From: Gymnopus androsaceus JB14
Taxonomy: Eukaryota > Basidiomycota > Agaricomycetes > Agaricales > Omphalotaceae
Assembly (NCBI GenBank): GCA_009733575.1
Contig: ML769554.1
Coordinates: forward strand, 93,609 to 149,881
Direction: 5' to 3'
Length of the DNA: 56,273 bases
The notes below the pieces were generated by a model, which was not told where the DNA came from, made no database searches, and saw only the letters and a list, made by a program, of their open reading frames with translations. Shown piece by piece: positions 10,624 to 22,727 of the stretch. Positions within the stretch are counted from its first letter, which is position 1. Each line of letters begins with the position of its first letter. The position numbers were made by a program, and so were the translations under genes.

Positions 10624-12600
10624 ATGCCTTGGGAAAATGTCAAGCTAAACAGCGGTGTGTAGTCTTACAAATTCTATAATGGATAACTGATTGCATTAGG
10701 CTATGAAATGCCTTCCATCGCCTTTGGAACTTGGAAACTGGGCAACGGAGAAGGACCTATAAACCAGGTGGACCAGGCTATTAATGTTGGTTTTAGCCAT
10801 GTCGGTCAGCTCCGCTCATTTTTCTTCAGTCCCAGTCGACTAACCTGCTATAGATACCGCTCAAATGTATATGAATGAGCAAGAAGTTGGTCAAGCGATA
10901 CACAATAGCGGTCTGAAGCGATCCGAAATCTTCATTACCACCAAATTCTCTGGAACAGACGGTCTCAATATCAAAACTTCAATCAAGAATAGTCTTGACT
11001 ATGTATGCTTCTGTGTTCTGTTCTTATATGCCAACTCGAACCTAAATCACAGCTCGGAGTCACCTATGTCGACTTGTATCTAATTCACGGTCCTGGTCTA
11101 GCCGTTCCCGACATTCCGACAGCATGGAAAGAAATGGAGGATATCCAGGCCCAAGGTCTAGCCAAGTTGGTTGCTTGCTACTCTCTTGCTTCGTTGACTT
11201 ACATGATTATAGGAGCATCGGTGTCAGTAACTTTGATGTTAATGACTTGGAGATACTTATGGCTTCAGCAAAAGTCCCACCGGCTGCTAACCAGGTGTGC
11301 GATGCTTTCTTGTCCGATATGTGTTATTCTCATCTGTCGTATGTAGATTCTTCTGCACCCATATTACTACGTCACACATGCACCCATAATCCATTATGCT
11401 CGAAAGCACAACATATCGATTGAGGCATATAGTGCCCTCACGTATGAATCTACTATGTCTCTCAATAGGGTCGGGCTAATTGGTTGGGACAATGTTAATA
11501 ACATTGCCATTAACATTGCCATTAACATTGGACCTTTGAAGGCCTGTTTAACACATGTTAATAGCAGTTATTAACATGGGCGCTTACAGCGCTAATTCCA
11601 GGCGCCAATTTCTCCTTTTTTGCCAAACAACAATATAGAACTAGTCAAAGAGTATCTGTCATGGTCTTCTTTAGTAATAAAACATGAAGGAAACTTCAGA
11701 GCCTTGATTCCCAACTCTTGAGTTATCCCTCACACCTTCCGGTGAGAACTGCCACTGAAAAATATTAGTCAAGATATCAGTAAAACACTACTTTTGCTCT
11801 GGAAAGTATCATAGAGCATCACATGAGCTAGTATGACCCAATTTCAGACTCTGGTGATTACCAGGGAGTCTGGTGTGTGGTCACCAATCTTCACCAACTC
11901 ATTAACATCATTAACATGGCTCTCAGAGGTCAATGTTATTAGCATGCTAATAGCATGTTAATAGCATGTTAATTAACACATGTTAATTGAAACCTGGGTA
12001 TTAGCCCGACCCTATCTCTCAATGAAAATATTTTCATCTAACTCGGTTCTTTCCTTTATTAGCCCTCTGACTGAAAGTCGGGGCGGTCCAGTCGATGCTC
12101 CAGTAAATGAGATTGCTCAAAGGCTCGATGTCGCCCCGGAGCAAGTTCTTTTAGCATGGGTAAAAGCGAAGGGTGCTGTGGCTGTCACGTACGTCCTCCC
12201 TATTTCATATTCAGCATGCAGAGCACTCATCTCCTCTTTCTGAATAGTACAAGTTCGAAGAAGGACCGGCTACAGCGGTACCTCGCTGCTGGTGATCTAC
12301 GTATGTTTCCTCATCTAGAGTCATAGGCCTTAACTTATCAACTGCCGCTCTCTAGTTCTAACTGACCAGGATGTCGCCGCAATTGACGCTGCTGGTGCAA
12401 TAGGGAGATTCGAAGGGTTTGAAGGATTTGAAGGATTACAACTACTGATGAAGACAGGAGCAGGAGTACTGTTTCTTACTGCCTGTGTTACGCTTGCCCT
12501 CATCGCGAGAAGAAAAAAGCTTCCTAAAATGGGACCGGCGTTGATTTCTGCCGCACTTGTTATGCTCATCATTATAGGACTCGCTGTAAACATGTACTAG
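10624..12600 (+). CDS. Aldo-keto reductase with two C-terminal hydrophobic segments
   Basis: NAD(P)H-dependent carbonyl reductase of the AKR superfamily. Nine exons: 10624-10654, 10700-10804, 10854-11002, 11053-11165, 11213-11294, 11347-11441, 12063-12188, 12248-12300 and 12356-12600, giving 332 residues. The start MPWENVKL matches the paralog at 12942. The catalytic tetrad is present: Asp and Tyr in HVDTAQMYMNE, Lys in FITTKFSG, His in LYLIHGPG. Cofactor-side blocks KSIGVSNF and TSSKKDRL are also seen. Unlike ordinary soluble AKRs it continues after [10 protein letters not shown] into two hydrophobic stretches separated by ARRKKLPK, so I infer membrane attachment. Intron 6 (11442-12062, 621 nt) holds a hAT MITE; the paralog's intron there is 51 nt. 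All junctions are GT-AG and the frame is intact. Substrate unknown. Confidence 0.9.
11466..12014. mobile_element. hAT-type MITE (549 bp) inside an AKR intron
   Basis: Perfect 15-bp terminal inverted repeats, TAGGGTCGGGCTAAT at 11466-11480 and its reverse complement at 12000-12014. An exact 8-bp target duplication TCTCTCAA lies at 11458-11465 and 12015-12022. Both subterminal regions are packed with AACATG/CATGTT-type repeats. No transposase frame is present. The identical ends and duplication suggest a recent insertion. It lies wholly inside intron 6 of the aldo-keto reductase at 10624, leaving donor and acceptor untouched. Confidence 0.92.
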
Positions 12601-12941
12601 AGTGAACACTGATATCATCTCTGTCTCCTCAATTCTTGGGCTGACCGCGGCTTGAGCCGCTTAACCTCGGCGTATGTACTCTACAAAGAAGCGCTGGGCC
12701 AAATTAGGGAATTTAGACGCTGTTGTCTCTACACCTTCTCAGACTCTTCGGCACCTACGCAAGACTCGATGAGCTCCAGTTGAATGAGCTCGCAGAATCC
12801 GGAGGCTGCTTCTCGCTTTTGCTCAAGGTTTCCCGCATGAGAAGTAGCTTCCCAAATTAAGTAGTAGATTCAAAAATAACATGATTCACACGAATCATCA
12901 TTACTCGTCAATTACTCGTCACTTGAACCTTTACTACCACA
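12601..12941. other. Intergenic spacer between tandem aldo-keto reductases
   Basis: 341 bp holding the 3' end of the first and the promoter of the second reductase. The last 60 bp before the second ATG resemble those before the first (ACGAATCATCATTACTCG-type and ACCTTTAC stretches), as expected of a tandem duplicate. No other feature seen. Confidence 0.5.
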
Positions 12942-14263
12942 ATGCCTTGGGAGAATGTCAAGCTCAGCAGCGGTAAGGACCCTCCGTAACGTTGAATCTG
13001 GCCTGCACGACTTAATGTATGCGTAGGCCATGAAATGCCCTCCATAGCCTTTGGGACTTGGAAGTTGGGCAACGGAGACGGACCTACAGATCAAGTGGAC
13101 CAAGCTATTAGTGTCGGTTTTAGTCATGTTGGTGAGTCTAGTTTAGTGCCATTAGCTGAGCTTAACTAAAAGTATCTGCTTCAGACACTGCTCAGGCCTA
13201 CCGAAACGAGAAAGAAGCTGGTCAAGCGATACGCGAGAGTGGCTTGAAGCGTTCCGAAATCTTCATTACCACAAAATATTCTGGATTGAACGGTCTTGAT
13301 ATCAAAACTTCTATCAAGAATAGTCTCGAAAACGTACGTCCAAGTCCTTCTTGTCTGTCTTTCTAGTTCAGGTGCAAAACTTGCTTCCCAGCTCGGGGTT
13401 GAATATGTCGACTTGTATCTAATTCACCATCCTCGTCTCGCCGTTCCCGACATTCCAACAGCATGGAAAGAAATGGAGGACATTCAGACCCAAGGTCTTG
13501 TCAAGTCGGTGACATTTACTATCACACTCATCTTTACTTACACACTTCTACCAGGAGCATTGGTGTTAGTAACTTTGGCGTCAGCGACTTGGCCATACTT
13601 ATGGCTTCAGCAAAAGTCCCACCAGCTGCTAACCAGGTATGCGATACTCTTTTTTGGTTGAATATATATGTATTTATATGTTCTAGATTCTTCTTCATCC
13701 ATACGTGTACCTCACGCAATCTCCGATAATTGCTTATGCTAAGAGCAACAACATCGCTATTGAGGCTTATAGTGCTCTCATGTATGTGCCTCCGTATCAT
13801 ACTTTTCTCGACTTATGTTGTTCTTTTCCTAGCCCTCTAACTGAGCGTCCAGGTGGTCCCGTCGATACTCCGGTCAATGAGATTGCCAAGAAGCTCAATG
13901 TAGCCCCAGAGCAAGTTCTTTTGGCTTGGGTGAAAGCCAAAGGTGCTATAGCCGTCACGTATGATGTTCTCCTTCTCTTGCTAGATTAGCTCCTCATCTT
14001 TTCTTCAGCACAAGCTCAAAGAAGGATCGACTTCAACGTTACCTTGATGCTGGTGATATAGGTGCGCCTTTGATTTAATTCGACTCATGGCCGGAACTAA
14101 CTTTTAATCTTTAGCTTTGGCCACTGAGGATATCGCCGCAATCGACGCCGCAGGCGCTATAGGTACTGGATTTCAAGCATCCCGAAAACTGGGAAAGACG
14201 GGGGCAGGAGTATTGATTTTCGCCGCTTGCATTTCGCTCGCCCTTATTGGATTCCGTATGTGA
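12942..14263 (+). CDS. Aldo-keto reductase with one C-terminal hydrophobic segment
   Basis: Tandem paralog of the gene at 10624, with nine exons of nearly identical size: 12942-12972, 13027-13131, 13185-13333, 13392-13504, 13555-13636, 13687-13781, 13833-13958, 14009-14061 and 14115-14263, giving 300 residues. The catalytic residues are intact ([27 protein letters not shown]), with KSIGVSNF and TSSKKDRL. The tail has one hydrophobic stretch, [18 protein letters not shown], and stops at the point where the paralog has its basic ARRKK loop before a second segment. The pair probably arose by local duplication and reduces an unknown aldehyde or ketone, possibly at a membrane surface. The gene converges on the ligase IV gene, whose 3' end lies 145 bp away. 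Confidence 0.9.
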
Positions 14264-14408
14264 AGAAAAAAATGCAATGCTGATACGACACATGTACTAC
14301 TATACAACATAACTTGCTTGAAAATCTATATGAATCCATAATATCTATAAGTATACGTATCCCCAGCACCATTAATCCCTGCCAGATGCAAACGAAGAAA
14401 CAGGTAGA

Positions 14409-17400
14409 CTACGGAACGAAATCTACAGCCCAGTTAGCTCACTGTGTATCTTCTCCTGACTGTAACACTTACCTTCTTCATTCAGCAAGGTTGCCTCATC
14501 GAGGCAAGCTTCGAAAAAATCAGAAACAATGAAGCGTCGCTGCTTGGTCTACTCCGCTCTCGTTTAATCAGTTCCAGACGGCGCGTGGTATCGCGCTTGT
14601 CAAATACGATATGTGTTAGTGTTGGATCATTCAAATTCACCACGCGCCCCCCGTGTTCGACGATTAAGCTTTTCAGCTCGGAGAAACTGCGCGCAAGTTC
14701 ATGTCAGTCAACACCACCCCAACAACGACAAAGCAACTGACCTCTGATTGATTTCTTGCTGTTGTTCTTGTTTCTTTTTCGAGGCCATCTCGTGTCGTAC
14801 CGCGTTCTCCGGTGAGTCAAGATAAAAGAATCTACGATTTGCAGTCAGTCTCAAGCTGGCTGAATCGTGATAATTAAAAACTCACAAATGCTTGAAAATA
14901 TGATCTTGATCGTATTCCATTGCCCCTTCGCTTTCACCCATCTTAGACTATCGTCAGTATTATTGCTGTACCAGAAAAAGATGCACCCACTTTGACAGCC
15001 TTATCGCTGTCATCCTCAACATCTGCCTCAGCTTCTCCCACCACATCCTCGTTTTCAGAATCATCGTCTTCAGTTTCGGAATCCGATTTGTTTCCATCGA
15101 GTAGTACAGGCTCAGTTTCTTCGGCTTTAAACCAGTCCGCGTGCAGTTCTTGCTTCTGCTCTTCTTTCACTTCAACATCTTCAGTTTGCGATCTGCTTTC
15201 GTCATTGTCCATATCCATATCCTCGTCCTGATCATCCTCAAGCTTGCGGGATCGTGACGATGAGACGTAGAAGAAATGTCTACATAGATGGAGTTCTCTT
15301 TAATAACATCGAATGGAGCGAATATATACCATCGACTTACTTCTTTTTGAAGGGTGCCTTGCGCCTCAGCGCAACAGAATCTTTGACCCAACTCGGTTTG
15401 AAGATGTCGAAGACCTCCTTGTTGATTACCGCTTGCACATCAGATGCTTGAAATATAGCCGATTAGTTGTGGAGAGCATTTACAACAACCCCGACACTCA
15501 CGAGTCGTAAATCCATCGTATACGACGACCAGGGCCTCGGGTTCATCTTCGTGTTTGGGAACAACAATTACGGCCTGTTTGCCCCCATTTGCGATAATAC
15601 TATAGAACAGTATTAGTTTTGCATGAAACATCTGTGAATCAACATAGAACCATACGATTTGAGTAGTGCTTTTTTATCAGCATCTTGCGTCCGAGATTTG
15701 GGATTGGACATGACGACTGGGAAATGTGTGAGATCGAGCAGATATTTTACAAGCTGCGAAAAACACACCAAAGGTAAGGCCTTCGAATACGTCCGACTCA
15801 ATTTCGACATTCAGTCTTTGGCCTTGGTAGGAGGGAGTGGTTTGGATAACCTAATCGTTCATCAGGATTTGTTCAAAACTTCTGAAAAGCATGGTACCTT
15901 TCTTGGTTTTACGCCGACGTTTTCCGTTTTTTATGGGCCACGCTGCCATAATTTTCGTCAGGACAAAGCACACAAGAATGATATAGCGTACACATACTCA
16001 GTGGTCTCCATCTTCCTCTTCTTTTCCGACCGCAGATTTTCTAGGACCTCTGAAAGAAAAAAGTGAGCGAGTACCACGCCATGCAACTTGTGGAATGGAA
16101 TTTACGCGATGCGGTCATACAATCCTCAATACCGAGGTCGTCTCGAATGGATAGCGCCCGAGGGAACCGCATTGTATAACCGAGGTGATATTGGTCTAAA
16201 GGCAACGATTAACGACAGAAAAGGAACGCGACCTACACATACCTGAGGTAACAATTTCCGCCGCCTTCACCTTTAGAATGAAAGAGCTAGAAGACGACAA
16301 CATCAGAAACGCGAAACGCAGAATGTCGAACCGTAAATGCTCACTCTTCGGGCTCCAAATATACATCCCCTTTATCATCGTGGCTTTTGTACGAGGCGGT
16401 ATGCAACCATTTGGGCGGGTTCTTGGGGTCACGAACTTTCCAAGGCTTGTTCCTGATCCAAGCGTAGTCTGCAAAAGTCAGACCTGTCCCGATACGAACA
16501 AAAGTGCTGTAGCTGATAGAGATTTCGATGAGGCGATCAATACGCGAAAGGCTAGGATAGGTCATACCAGGTCCCGTCGTCGGCACCAGTTCGTTTGTCG
16601 TCCACAACTGCACAGATGAGTGTAGAAACTCCTCCACCACGGGAGCCGGTACCGTAATTACCAGCTGAAGAAACATCGTCACCGGCGAATATATATACAC
16701 AACGCTAGGAGACTTACCAACAACCAAGACGTCCACAGTTTCACCCATGCCATCCTGCAGAGTAGATATCGTTAGCCACACTCAAAGATCAGTTAGGAAA
16801 TCGAAAACTCGCCATGTACTCCGGCTTCACTTGATCCAATCGGAATTCCGTCCGTTGAGGACATACTTCGCGAGCGGATGCTTGATAACAAGTCCTTCAC
16901 CCCTAGAAAGAAACCAAGGTTAACAAGAGCACAAACGTGTTGCACGAAACCAACCTTGTGGACATAACCTCATCCATCCTCATTCGAACATCCTTGGCTG
17001 TTTTGCCTTTCCATTCTGTGGCAAACTCGATACGCCCTTTGACTTCTTTCAAGCAAGAACGCATGTTTTTCTTGCGACACTTTGTCGACTTGTGAAGAAG
17101 GGACTCTCCATTCAAATATAGCATGTCGAAGACCTTGACTGATAAATGCGAGCAACATATCGGTTAGCTGGGAGGTTATACGAAAGCCACCGAAACATAC
17201 AGCAAGGCCGGGGCTTGTCCTCTTTCTTGGATTTGTCTGGGTTTACAGTTAGTAAACCGTATCATCAGGGCACCGGTACTGACGAACCAAGGGCAGCAGC
17301 CTTCAAGGTCCCGAAAGGCAGATGCCGTTCAGAGACGGGATCCCACACAAGCATCTCCCCATCTAGGATGATACTAACGCGGTATCAGCAACTGAAATTG

Positions 17401-18819
17401 GACCACAAAAATTGAATCAGCTTACTCATCCACACGCTCATCGAAACGCTTTGGTGATGAAGGGAGTAAGACTCCCAACCCTAGCATTCTTACCATAGAG
17501 GTACGTGTAATGCTTCCCTTTTCTGTAGAAAATGAGACAAAGCGAGCGAGGTGACCAGAAAGTGAGTACATACCTAGAGCAGTAAAAGTACGAATCTCCT
17601 CTCTTGTGGAGTTGCATGCGTTCGCCATCCAGCTTCTCCTCAATGTAGAACTCGGAACCTTGCATCTCCTTGACGGTGAACTCGATGGTCTTCGTCGGCC
17701 GCTTGCATAACATCGGCGTGAATGCGTTGAATAACTGGACAGTTTTGCCCTACAGGATAGTCTGTATTAAGATTTCACAGTCCGTTGAGCGACTGAAATA
17801 AACGAACATCTTCATGGAGACGGAAGCTAGGATCTTGCAGCGTCCATGCGACTTTCTTCAAATCGCTGCAGGTGTTGAAGAGATCCATTGCATCTTGATG
17901 AAAAACCGCGAAACACGGTCGTTTCCTTGACGGAAATCACGAGGTCTGGCGAGCAGCAATTAGTGGGGGGGAAAAGTAGCGAGAGTCGTAGGATGTACCT
18001 TTGAGGATGATACGGCAGATCCACTGCACTTCGTTCGCAGTTGCTCTTTCACAAACATCCCGCATGATTTCAAACTGCTTAGATCTACATAGCATTAGCA
18101 GGAAATCATCACTGGTTTAGAAACTTACTGTGAACCCATGCCTTCCGACAAGTCATCGAGTAACCTATTCAGCCTCTTGATGTTCAACGTGCCTTCGCCT
18201 TCGAGGACTGTGCATCGTTTACGATAAACCTCGTACAATACAGCAGGAAAATCTCCTGAAGTCATCTATTGACGGGTTCAGCAAAGTTACTGAAAGGAAA
18301 AGAGAAAGACGACTTTACATTATTACCATGCAAGGGCTTCTTCCAATTTAGCAATCGCTGAGCATCGGGGTCGTTCTTTCCCAAAGGGATGAGCCTGACG
18401 AATAGCTTGGCGAGATTGGCTTCTTTTAAACCATAGGTTACACGTTCTCTATCTTTCTGTGGTGAACAGTCAGAAATGTTCGATTTCAATAGCGAATAAT
18501 GGCTCACCTGTGGTAGAATAAGCCTTAGAACAGGAAACAGATCGCGTCCAACTTCGACGCGCCAATGCTACACACACACAGGTCATTCAGCGTGCAAAAC
18601 CGAGTTGCTCTGGTCACTAGAAACGTACATTAAACCACCCATCCAACAATTTTCTTCGTCTATCTTGGGTCCTTTCGTTTCGTAACCTTTCGAAAAGGCC
18701 AACAAGCGCGCCAAAAGGAGCGTCTTTGTGAGCATCTTGGGAGGATTGGGAAGGAGGATTCCTTGGAGAGAAGAAGAACGAGAGGACAGTGGAGTTGGAA
18801 AAGACGGTGGACGCTGCAT
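14409..18819 (-). pseudogene. LIG4: DNA ligase IV gene with several frameshifts
   Basis: ATP-dependent ligase that seals breaks in non-homologous end joining. Blocks in order: FGALVGLFERLRNERTQDRR (18740-18630); the ligase N-terminal domain (18560-17820); the adenylation motif EEKLDGERM near 17640-17618, with its catalytic lysine; LDGEMLVWDPVSER and GEGLVIKHPL; STFVRIGTGLTFADYAW; a first BRCT region at about 15800-15340; an acidic linker; and a second BRCT ending LNEEDFVP with the stop at 14409-14411. Around 20 short introns can be read, including a probable GC-AG one at 16815. Conserved blocks change frame with no room for an intron near 18770, 17905, 17443 (one extra base), 16830 (one missing base in IKVKPEYM) and 14552, and a stop lies near 15909. 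I favour decay, because neighbouring genes show no such indels; base-calling error is the alternative. Confidence 0.85.
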
Positions 18820-19057
18820 TTTGTAAAGCGAGATGATAAGCGTGAAGAAAGGACAGGTGCCAGCACGCGACAAAATCAGCTGAATCAGGTGATGAGTCAC
18901 CGGACGCGATCCCGCTCGGCGCTTGCAAGTAGCACACATACGCAATACATACGAAGACTACAAGTACATAGACAAAAATAATTCTAAAGCTACAACAAGC
19001 GTGCAAATGGCATGATATGACTCTAATAATGTCCATCGTCTATACTCGTCGTCAGAT

Positions 19058-21753
19058 TTACTGTCCGGCTACGAACTGCTGCTGCTGCTGAAACCGTCCC
19101 AACCGTCGTTCGAGTGAAAGTATATCCTCCATAATCGTCGCATGCTTTACCTCCAACTCGTCCAACGTCTCATGCTCAAATGACAGCAAAGAGGTCACTC
19201 TGGCACTTGGATCCGCGCGCGCACCCGTACCCGTACCTACACTCCTCTCTCCAGGAGCCCCCAATCGCCTCAGGGAACCACCAGACAAAGACCTATTCCT
19301 ACCAGAACCATAGCTCCTGCTAGTCATAGACGGCGTTCCCAGACGTTGCGAAAACGTACTCGTCAACGTCGGAGTTCCACTCCTCTTCGATATCGACATC
19401 ATGCTACTCATCATAGACATCGCTGATCCAGGACGTGGACTCGGACTCGGACTCGGAGGAGCCTCAGATCCAGTATCTGTGTCGGTGCCAGTATCTACAG
19501 ACGAATCACCATCCTCTGTATCAATATCGATCCTGAATCGGAACCCGCACCGGCCCCAAAGAACCTCCCAATCCCGCTCCCAGATGTATGTCCACTCAAA
19601 TTCGGCACCTGGAATTGCTGTAACGAAGGTTGAGGGTATTCAAAACGAATAGGGCCATCCGAATTTGGAGCGGAAAATCCAAATCGTAACTCCTTCCTAA
19701 CCGTACTCCCCGTCCCATTCCCAAAGGAATAAGAATTCAAAACCCTCGGCTTCCTCCCACTCTCCATCACCCTCTTCCTCGCACTCATACCAACACAATC
19801 AGCGAGCTGTTTCATCGCTTCTCGATCTGAGACTGCTCTTCGGGTACCGGTATTCGTGCGGCGGATAGTACTACCCATGACACGAGGAAGAGTTTGCGCG
19901 TGATAGGGTGTAGCGGGGAGTTCGGTTGGTTTGATGGGCGTACTGAACGCATGAGTGTGGGCAGACCCTGGGAGGGAAGGTGTTGGTGTTAGATGGCTAC
20001 CAGGTAGCTGTGGAGTCGGAGTTGGGGTAAGCCAAGTTGAAGGAATACGGAGAGGACGTGGGGTGTTCAGAGCAGGGGATAGTCCCAGTCCAGTAGAATT
20101 CGGTAATTCATGCTGAGTGTTCTCCTCCATATGAACTTCTGGAAAAGCATCCTTCGGTGGACCCCAAGAGAACCCAATGAAAGCAGCTGCGCTCGTGCTT
20201 TCCGTCAAGTTGCTCTTGTGGGCAGGAGATTCGCGTAGGATGGAGAGACCCGGTGATGATGTCGCTGCGGAAGATTGGAACAGAGCGGAGAACGCAAAGG
20301 GTTGTGAAAACTCTTCCGAAGCCCGTTCAGTCGTGTTGGCGGCTTTTAATTCGGGGTTGGTCGAGTAACTGAATTGTGGAAGATGGAGGGAGGAGGGTTT
20401 GGTTTCTGTAAATAGAAGGGTCGTTTAGTGGAAAGAACGTTGAAAGGCAGGAAAAGAGCGTACGTTGAGGTATGGCATTCCAATCAACGCCGTTAAAGAA
20501 TGGATGAGTTGTAATTTCCGCAAAATTATGTCGACCCAGTCGAAATTCGGCATCTGTAAGCAGTCTACAAACCGTTCAGTTCAGTTCAACACTTCACAAA
20601 AAGATGCACACCTTTTAAGGAAATCTTGATACTCTATAGTAAAAGATACATTGAGATTAAACTTGAGGCTTTTCTGAAACAAGGAGGGTAAGTTAAGCCC
20701 AAGAAAATACGACCCAGCTCACCCGATGATCCATAATCCTAAAATACGTTCGTCGAATATCATCTGCGAAAAACGGTGCTACTCCATACGCCATTTCATA
20801 CAACATCGCACCAAGACTCCACCAGTCTGTTTCCAGTCCATAAACCTCATCTTCATTGGTTAACACAGGATCTTCACTATCCTCGATTTCCAAAGCCAAC
20901 AGAGCCTGCTCGTGTGCTTTGAGAATTTCAGGAGAGATATAATCACAAGTTCCGCAAGGAACAAGACAGTACTGCTTTGGTACCTGTCGGCTTCCATCGC
21001 GAGCGGGAGGTTGTAAAGGAGCAGCAGACCCGAAATCGATTAAGAGAACGTGGGCGGTTGGTGTTATGACAAAATTGTGAGGTTTGATGTCACTGAATCT
21101 CAGGATCAGTAGATGAATAGATAAATGACAAGACCGACGTACCGATGAACAAAACCTTGGCTATGGCACCAGTTGATCGCACTAACGATCTGGGGTGCCC
21201 ACCATCTTAAATCGTCTTCAGATATTCTTCCTTGGAGTGGGCTAGATTCCAACACATCCCAAAGTGTTCCACCTTCAGCATAATCCATGACAAGATTAAG
21301 GTGCGTAGGGGTATGAAATGCGCATAGTAGATGCGGAGCCCAGCAAGTATTCGTTTGCAGCGCTTTCAAAAGGATATCCCGTTCGAATTGAGGAGAGCAT
21401 TGCTACCAAAAGAAAGATTAAATTAGATTAAAACCAAAGACTCGTGTACTACTCACCTCACGAGTACGCAAAGCAAATTTTTTCTCCGTCGACTTGCGGA
21501 TATATACACGGCTATCCAATCGACAAGTGACAACGTCAATCACCCCAAATTGACCGTATTCCAAGGTTCCTAGGACCTGTAGATCCCTGTCCTGAAATCG
21601 CACAGAATCGATCTCTGTGGTCCTTATAGTTTTCCCAATTACGAGCTGACCGTGCAAAAGACGGTCCAAAGACAGCGCATCTTCGTCTTCGTCCCCATGA
21701 CTCTTTAATAATTCTTGGAGGCGCGTCTTCCTGTGGATCCACGACGCAGACAT
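19058..21753 (-). CDS. AGC-like serine/threonine protein kinase
   Basis: Start ATG at 21753-21751 ([11 protein letters not shown]), stop at 19058-19060. The kinase domain fills the N-terminal half: glycine loop [13 protein letters not shown] lysine in VYIRKST, hinge region [13 protein letters not shown], catalytic HRDIKPHN, DFG as LIDFGSAA, activation-segment end [10 protein letters not shown], and [14 protein letters not shown]. An AGC-style extension follows ([15 protein letters not shown], then FNGVDWNAI). The C-terminal half is low-complexity and rich in Ser, Pro and Thr, with repeated TPTP, and ends in a predicted coiled stretch ([20 protein letters not shown]). Short introns are visible at 21456, 21144, about 20725, 20460 and about 19548-19493; the last (56 nt) resolves an apparent frame change. 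Substrate unknown; distantly like fungal ROCK/Dbf2-type kinases. The frame is intact. Confidence 0.85.
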
Positions 21754-22727
21754 GCATTAGTTCGAGAAAATGGAAGGCACAAGACACTGTTAGAGTTGGA
21801 ACATGATAATAATGCCGAAAGGAGAATAAGACACGTGGTTAGTCAAAGCTGTACATACCGGATAATATACCGTGACAACCCGTGTCTTGGTACTTTAGTC
21901 TTACAGTATTATTATACGCACGATAAAAGAGTTCAAAAAATAAATAGATCAAAATTCCGTGACTACTCTGCTCTCCACCCTCATTTAGAATCAGTCCTAG
22001 AAATCTGCTTGAAGAAGTGGCTTCAATGTATCTGTCTGAAACTCGGAAGACCTTAAAGTTTGATTTCTCCGATTATTCAAGACGGGATCGTACTAGGTCT
22101 GATAATCCCAACGGGAGAATAACATACAGCATCTGACAAGAGAAACGGTGCTCATAACAGTATTCCGTATCCAACGAGCCGTTTTACCCACATGTCCGAG
22201 TCCTTGCTGCGGATAACACTCCGAGACTGTATACCACCACCTGATGATATGCCCTGCACACAGATCTAGAGCCGCGAGAGACCGTTTGAGGAGGAGAATA
22301 TGACGCAGAAATTTTACATATGCTGCACTTCTCACAACGCCAGCGACCCTTGAGACCTGTTCCGATTCGTAGACGAGACGAAGAGATTTTACCCACATTG
22401 TTGGAAAGCTACCGAGCTGGATAGAAGAGTGGATGGGTGCGCCCCGAGATGGGACCAGGACAGTTTCCCATTTTCTCTACTTTACCTTACTATACGTCTC
22501 AATGGCATGTGCTTCAGCGGGGGCAATTCTACTCGAGGAGGTGGCGAAAGCAAAGCTCGGAATCAGGAGTTGTAGTTATTATTATTAAGATGCGGATTTA
22601 TAACGCCGCCCAGTTTAATACAGAACAGGTAACGCTAAGGAGCCAAAGTGAAAGATGAAAATATGATCCAAAATAAATCAAGAACACGAAGAAAAAAACG
22701 TTTAGAATGGGTATCAACTGCACATAT
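21754..22727. other. Intergenic region with a diverged duplicate block
   Basis: No gene supported. A stretch around 21827-21862 (GACACGTGGTTAGTCAAAGC and following bases) is nearly identical to 26337-26372. Further scattered similarity (TCAATGTATCTGTCTG-type) follows in both, so a block of a few hundred bp is shared. Several AT-rich ORFs here have no recognisable domain. Confidence 0.5.

Noticed and set aside
19490..19550. Frameshift in the protein kinase gene
   Set aside because: A 56-nt GT-AG intron from about 19548 to 19493 joins the two frames, so no mutation is needed.
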